Made by a program: the position numbers and the translations under genes
Source of the DNA: Megamerina dolium
Lineage: Eukaryota > Arthropoda > Insecta > Diptera > Megamerinidae
DNA: 64,000 bases
Assembly (NCBI GenBank): GCA_963854835.1
Contig: OY978526.1
Location: 21,916,334-21,980,333, forward strand
Direction of reading: 5' to 3'
In this document: piece after piece, positions 58,313 to 64,000 of the stretch
Numbering within the stretch: position 1 is the first letter of the stretch
Layout of the letters: every line of letters begins with the position of its first letter
The notes under the pieces: generated by a model
Databases searched by the model: none
Told to the model about the DNA's origin: nothing
Seen by the model: only the letters and a program-made list of their open reading frames with translations

Positions 58313-60139
58313 TCTCCAAAATTCAGGAAACTAAAACACGAACTACTCTCGACAATATTAAAAGAACACTTGCAAGGTATCACTAAGACCCTAAAAAGTG
58401 TATGGGTGTCTGCGGGCCAACACAACTATTGTTGTGTGTTGCCTAATTATGACTTTATAAGAAAACATACCTCAAGAATTTATTGACACAATAATTAACA
58501 AAGGCGTTCATGCATTTATCATACTTACTTCATGATATCCAAAAATATTAGTGGTGTTTGTTTCAAGATCTAATTCAATTCAGGAATATAATTATTCAAA
58601 TTAGTTATATATATGCATCTCTTATTATTATAAAATAAATATTGCCTTCAATTTCCGGCAATATATGTTGTACATAACTCCACCGCAAATGCAGGTATTC
58701 AAATTTCTTTAATGGTGAAACTCAATGGACAACAAGCGTCGACATCAGCAGTCAAGTTCAACGCCGTCATTGTGTTGTATGGAGATTTCCTTATTTTTTT
58801 ATACAATAACAACGTCAACAATAGCAATGACAATAAATAGAACAATAAGAAAAATCGTTGTTTTTGTTTTTCATGTCCGTTGCGCTACCATGATTTTGAG
58901 TCATACACATCATACACCACCACCACCACTATTACAACAACGAGCAGCAATAGCAACAGCATAAAGCACGCGTTGGTATCCAACAAAAGTAGTTTGTAAT
59001 ATATGGACGGCTTTGGCAACAATGAGAACACTTATTGTATATAAAATTTATTCGTCACACTTGGTATATTTTAATCGGGTTTTTTTTTTTGTTGTAATAC
59101 CATTGGCTCAATATTGCCCCCCCTGCTTGTTTTTTCTTTCGCTTGTTTTAAATTAATTTTAACAGAAATATGCATTTGGATTAATTTATGCTAATAGGAT
59201 GAAAATTATATAGTTCAATGGACGTACATATGCGTATGATAAGTGAGATATATCATCACTAGCGTCTTTCTTTGACTTCTTCTGTAGATTTGCAAATAGT
59301 TACGAGTATACTCATACGAATACGTATATCATATAAAAGAGGTATATACTACTCGTATATGTAATAGATTTCTACTACTGACAGCTTCTTCTTCTTAAAC
59401 TTTACGAAGCATGACCTCAGCAAAAGACGCAAATTTATTTAATGTCATTAGCACGTTCCACCTCATGAGGAACGCCACAACAACAGCAAACAAGCAAGTG
59501 TACAAGCGAAAAGAAATTGAACCCAATTAAAGTTCACATTAACTTTCAGGTATCCATATATGAAATTTTTAATGTGCTGCCTCTGACACTTTGAGGTAAC
59601 ATATTTAAAATTTCATATGTGGCATTATACTGAACATGATGCTCAGCTACAAATTAAATAAATACTAAAAATAGGTTCATGTAAGTTGTTATAAGTTCAA
59701 GTATGTATGAATGTGTGTGTGTGTGTGTGTCACTTTACTTATAAAAACAACTAATTTAGTGAAATTGGTGTAAACATAAAATCAGACCCTTAAAAATTTC
59801 ATAGTTTAACTAAAAGTTATATAATTTCTTTGGTGTACACCATGCAACATATTTACAATATTTCTAATTATCATACATGACATAATATAATACAAAATTT
59901 CGTTAAATATTTTGGCAATAAATTTAAGAAAAAAAATTTTATTTTTCTGCCTGAATAATTTCCAGCTCAATAGACTCATGAAATATCTAAGTGGGCATTG
60001 GCAAATCATATTTTGACGTTTTGACATGTTGATTAAGCGAACGGCTTAAAGATTTGGTTAATTCAAACAGTTTTTCACAAGAAAATGAAATAAATTCCAA
60101 ATTTGAGCCCATCTACATTTTACTGTCATTATAAAAGCA
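58313..60139. other. Non-coding DNA
   Basis: No gene recognised. A (GT)n run is at 59716-59732 and CAACAA/CACCAC simple sequence near 58910-58960. Confidence 0.5.
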
Positions 60140-60620
60140 TCAATTTTCTAGGGGAACTCCCCTAAGGGATAGAGATAGAGGGTAGATATGTGTGGGGAAA
60201 ATGTTGATGAGGAAGAATTAATTGGGAATGAGTCATATATTTCTAATTTCACCATTCTGGTGACGATTTCTGAACATTTACATGTATTTTGTGATCACTT
60301 TGTAGGGGAGCCCCCTTAAAGCGTAAAGCTAGAGTGTAAATATTTTCAAAGAAAATGTTGCCGAAAAAAAATTAATGAAGGCCGGTCTTAAATTTTTCCA
60401 TTCTAGCTGCGATATCTCGTATGGTATAGCTCCAGTATAGTTGTAGAGGTTTACGATAATTTTCTAGGGGAGCATGCTTAATCGGTGAAAATAGGGGATG
60501 AGTATATTCAGAGAAAATGCTATCGAGGAAAAATTATTGCAAGTCGGTCATACAATTCACTGACTCTAACGGTTTCTAGACTACTAAATATTTCCAAAGG
60601 AAATTTTAATTTTAAGCTCT
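60140..60620. repeat. Diverged inverted monomers of the 145-bp satellite
   Basis: About three monomers of roughly 150-165 bases, each with GGGGA(G/A)C(C/T)CCCTTAA-like, GAAAATGTTG and AATTAAT...GTC.TA motifs, match the reverse complement of the array at 30775-32530 (whose units have TTAAGAGGGCTCCC). They are much more diverged from one another than the core units of the main array. Confidence 0.72.
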
Positions 60621-60793
60621 ACCCTAGCGTCTTTTTATACTAAGTGTGTGCTATTTTGTACTTGTTCGAAAAAATCTAGTATTAAAAATTCCATGCTTGA
60701 AATTTTATTTGGAAAAAAAATGCTTCAAACAATACAAATTTTGGATTTTTTTTGCTAAGGATGGCCGTTTATCAATTCAACTCACGTATCTTC

Positions 60794-61010
60794 GGTTAGG
60801 TTAGGTTAAGGTCGCTGTCCGCTTGAACGGACTATCTTAAGCCAGGTAAACCTTTATTTTGAAAACCAACCTGAACTTAGGGTTAAGTGTAAAATATTCT
60901 TCAGCTGCCAATGGGGCAGTTCGGTGAGGTCGCGTAAAAAGTGTCTGCCCAGATGAGTCATTCTGAAGCGTGTCAAGACCGGACACTCACTCACTCACCC
61001 GGGTAGTGGC
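60794..61010 (-). mobile_element. LINE 2, 3' end with hairpin and TAACC tail
   Basis: On the minus strand the open frame CPVLTRFRMTHLGRHFLRDL continues to HWQLKNILHL and ends GWFSK with a stop (60854), like the C-terminus of some insect LINEs. The 3' UTR that follows reads CCTGGCTTAAGATAGTCCG, then a hairpin (GTCCG...CGGAC), then CCTTAACCTAACCTAACC. The element is 5'-truncated, as LINE copies often are. Confidence 0.6.
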
Positions 61011-61039
61011 AAACAAGTGTTCAGTTCCCATCTGGCAAC

Positions 61040-61703
61040 TTATCTTACATATTTGATGTTAACAATTATGGGTATCAAGGTTAAACTTCTTTTCCAATCT
61101 TGTGGAAAATTCAAAAAAAGTATGAAATGTATGAAAAGTCTTACATGCTTATATGTATTTTCAGATTCACTAGGAGACTAAAAAATATTCATGATATTTA
61201 CGAAAATATTCAAAAAGATTTTGGGATTCAACTAATAAATACCCAAGTTGCTCCAAAAGCACCATTCTAAAATTCAATATCACGATTCACTGCAGCTGAC
61301 CTTCTTGATGAGTTTATTACAGAGCGAGCGTGATCTTAGAATCCTCTTTTGAATTTAATGCTGGGTACCTATAAGCCAGCACTAAGAGAGAGAATGGCAG
61401 AGAAAGTCTCTGAATACGCTATATCACGGGCAATACCAAGCCAGAGATCTGACCACAATGAACAGCAAATGGACGAAAGTACTTCCCAAAAATGTACGAA
61501 TCTACGTTCCGGAAACACTCGACTATGCAGGACTACTAAGGTCCATTCAACTCAACAATATGCGGAAATAATTAATACTATTCCTTCTGCTACAACTACA
61601 ACCGCACGAAAAGTTTCCCAGTGCTTATAGAAGCTTATGGAAGACCGTAATAGATGTAATTATGGCCCACTCTATCCTAAGCGCATATGCTAGAAGAATA
61701 TAT
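61040..61703. other. Unassigned DNA
   Basis: A plus-strand frame at 61349-61627 is open for 93 codons (MNLMLGTYKPALRERMAEKV), but no family is recognised and nothing next to it supports a gene. It may be another retroelement fragment. Confidence 0.35.
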
Positions 61704-62041
61704 TAGATTAGGTTCTTGTGACTACCCTCTCTTTTAGGGGACACACTTATGCCAGAAAGGCCCGTTGTGAAACCACCGAGCTTCTCTTCTAGTACTGCTG
61801 TGCGTTTTAAATTTGGACAGTATTAGAAGGGACCTAGTTATATTAGCCGGTTCCGAACGGCAGAACCCTTGTGACATCACATTTTCTGAGCTTTGTCACA
61901 GAGCTCCTTAAGAAACATTTTGTAAGACAAACTGTTACTGCCGGAAAAATCCTTCCAATAATAACGTTGCTTCAGCATGGGATTGAGCCCACAACATACG
62001 GATCAGAAGTCCAACGCACTAACCCCTTAACTACTGCACCC
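61704..62041 (-). mobile_element. tRNA-derived SINE, copy 6
   Basis: On the minus strand the head GGGTGCAGTAGTTAAGG has a degraded box A; GTTGTGGGCTCAATCCC is the box B region. The body includes GGCTAATATAACTAGGTCCC and AGAAGAGAAGCTCGG, then GGCCTTTCTGGCATAAGTGT. The tail is AACCTAATCTAATA. It lacks part of the middle found in copy 4. Confidence 0.85.
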
Positions 62042-63893
62042 ACCTATGATGGACAGAATTTACTGAAATGCAGTAAAAGAGGAATTAATTCTATATCTAG
62101 GTGGCATCACAATCTCTACAACATGAGCAGCAACATAACCAAATTTTTGCAAGTTGGCACTACTGTACAGAAGTCCGATGTACCAATCTCAGATGGAATG
62201 AATTTAGATTTTCCAACATAGAATTTATGAATTACAGACACAAATAGTACATAGTCTCTTCATACATACGAAGAAATTGACCGATTTACATATGAAATTG
62301 TTGTGTTTAGCCACTGGCTTTTAAGATAAAAATCCAACATTAACCATAATTTATAACAATAGACTTGAAGCCAAACATATTGTTGCTCTTCTCAATGTTG
62401 CAGTTTTGATATAAAGAAAAAAAAAAACTACAACATGTTGCATACTTAATTGCAATTAATTTACCTACTTAATCACTTTGGTATAAACAAAAAAAGAAAA
62501 AAATGCAAAAAAAAAAAACACCAACAAACAATTTTATATTAAATATGAAATTTCTATTGAGAAAAAAAAAACAACTCAGCCTAAGAAATTGCATGTTAAC
62601 AAACAATTTAATCGTAAACCAATGAAAGACTCTATTCGTTAAAGCTGCGATCCACCTACATAATCATCATAAAATTCAAATAAAATATGCAATGACCTTA
62701 AATGTGAGGAAAGATTTGGAATGAAAGTACTTATGCGTATCGTATATGGTGAACAAATGTTCGCCTACTCACCCAATGACTGATTTAGGCAAAATGTTTT
62801 ACAACCAAAATATTGTAGTTATGCAATGTCAATGATATCTTCTCTTGTTGGCCGTATAAATTGTACACTTCAATTACATCTTATTACTTATTGTAGATAT
62901 GAAATTTATAATTACTTAATAATGATACTGGCTCGTTTTTCATCATTTCTTGTATTGTATTAATTTTTCATCATTCAAATATTAATTAATAATTTTTGCA
63001 ATCCGAGTTTCACTTTTCAAGTAAAATAATTACAAACCAATTTCAAAACAATTGTTTACTAATGATGCATCAAATATGAGTACATACATTCCACAATATA
63101 CAATATAATACATAACTGTATGCAATGGATCATTTTTGCCCGAATATCACATGCGTATGAAGCAATCAATTATCAACAGCATGCACTTAATTAGTATGAA
63201 CAATTTTTCGTAATAATGCTATGAACTTTGATGTTGATTTTATGGCAGAATTATTATAAATAATGCACTGCATTGCATTAATATTTTAGTATTCATATGT
63301 GTACATTTTTTTTTTTTTTACTTCATTATACTGGTATATAGTTCATACTGCATAGATGCACAATGCATGAGTGCATTAAAAAGTACCCGGATTAACAAAG
63401 TATGAGTATATCTTATAAAAGGCTTACAAAATCTCTGACATTATTTCAGCTTGCTTTTAGCTTAATTAATATACTTCAAAGATTTATTTCCGCCGTCAGA
63501 ATATCAATAAAATTCTTCCCAAAATTATGGAGATGTATTCAATATATTCGCGATGTTGAAATAATTTCTCAATACTTATAATATTATGATGTTGTGAAAA
63601 AATACAGGTAAATCACAGATAATTATCATTTTCAAAAACAATTTCTATATTATTTACTTACTTTTGATTCTGTTTCAATCAGTTCAACTTAAGAAATTAA
63701 TAGATTTTATTCCGATTTGCAAAGGCTGCAAATGTAACTTTGTTTTGACATTTCAAGCAAACCCATCATTTCTGGCACAGACAAATACAAATTTATTTTT
63801 TCTGAGCGTTAACTTAAAAACTAGACACTCATCTTCTGTCGTAAAAAAAGCGAAATAACCATTGGTCAGTTTTGGAGTTTAGAAAATATTCTT
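62042..63893. other. AT-rich non-coding DNA
   Basis: No gene or repeat recognised; many poly-A runs (62405-62580). Confidence 0.5.
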
Positions 63894-64000
63894 TTAGGTT
63901 AAGTTAGGTTAGGTTATGTGGCTGCCCTCTGTCTGAGAGGACACACTTAGGCCAGAAAGGCCCATTGTGATACCACCGAGCTTCTTTTCAAATGCTGTTG
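63894..64000 (-). mobile_element. tRNA-derived SINE, copy 7 (cut by the window edge)
   Basis: On the minus strand only the 3' part is inside the window: GGTATCACAATGGGCC, TCTGGCCTAAGTGTGTCC, a hairpin (CCTCTCAGACAGAGG), GCAGCCACATAACC and a CTAACCTAACTTAACC tail. Confidence 0.85.

Overview
The window reads as a piece of a higher-dipteran (fly) genome. It is AT-rich and intron-containing, with GT-AG splice sites, CA and AAC/TAA microsatellites and many Tc1/mariner-type transposons. A fruit-fly-like (tephritid) source is plausible, but nothing in the sequence proves the family.

Four host genes could be assembled exon by exon with matching splice phases. (1) An ERICH2-like protein of about 389 aa on the + strand (15281-20929, five exons). 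(2) The TGF-beta/activin type II receptor punt on the - strand (34211-41375, nine exons, 518 aa). (3) The intron-containing replacement histone H4, His4r, on the + strand (45800-46179, 103 aa). (4) A CEP78-type leucine-rich-repeat centrosomal protein on the - strand (46857-49414, seven exons, 665 aa). punt and His4r are divergent neighbours and His4r and the CEP78-like gene converge. From memory, put and His4r also map to the same Drosophila band (88C), so this looks like conserved microsynteny. A small orphan terminal exon lies at 25674-25736 (-).

The rest is mostly mobile DNA and its debris. The most notable item is a decayed Fanzor gene (eukaryotic TnpB-like, RNA-guided nuclease family) at about 25765-27240 (-). 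It keeps the RuvC-II Glu, the four-Cys zinc ribbon and the RuvC-III Asp, but has several breaks and Asn where the RuvC-I Asp is expected. There are at least four copies of one DD34D mariner family (6287, 20238, 23219, 56974), three other mariners with both ends visible (7324, 17301, 22026), a Tc1-like element with internal as well as terminal inverted repeats (11480-13130), and two 558-bp deletion derivatives of another IS630/Tc1-like family (13704, 43060). Several older transposase and non-LTR retrotransposon fragments are also present, and a TTAA-flanked MITE (29063).

A tRNA-derived SINE family (seven copies) ends in a short hairpin followed by TAACC-type repeats. The same kind of tail is seen at the end of a LINE fragment at 60794, suggesting a SINE-LINE partnership. 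Satellite-like arrays occupy 4080-5330, 30780-32530 (about 145-bp unit, with diverged inverted monomers again at 60140-60620), 38447-39087 and 44430-45335. A partial second copy of the His4r 5' region sits at 42503-43059, and its homology stops exactly at a transposon end.
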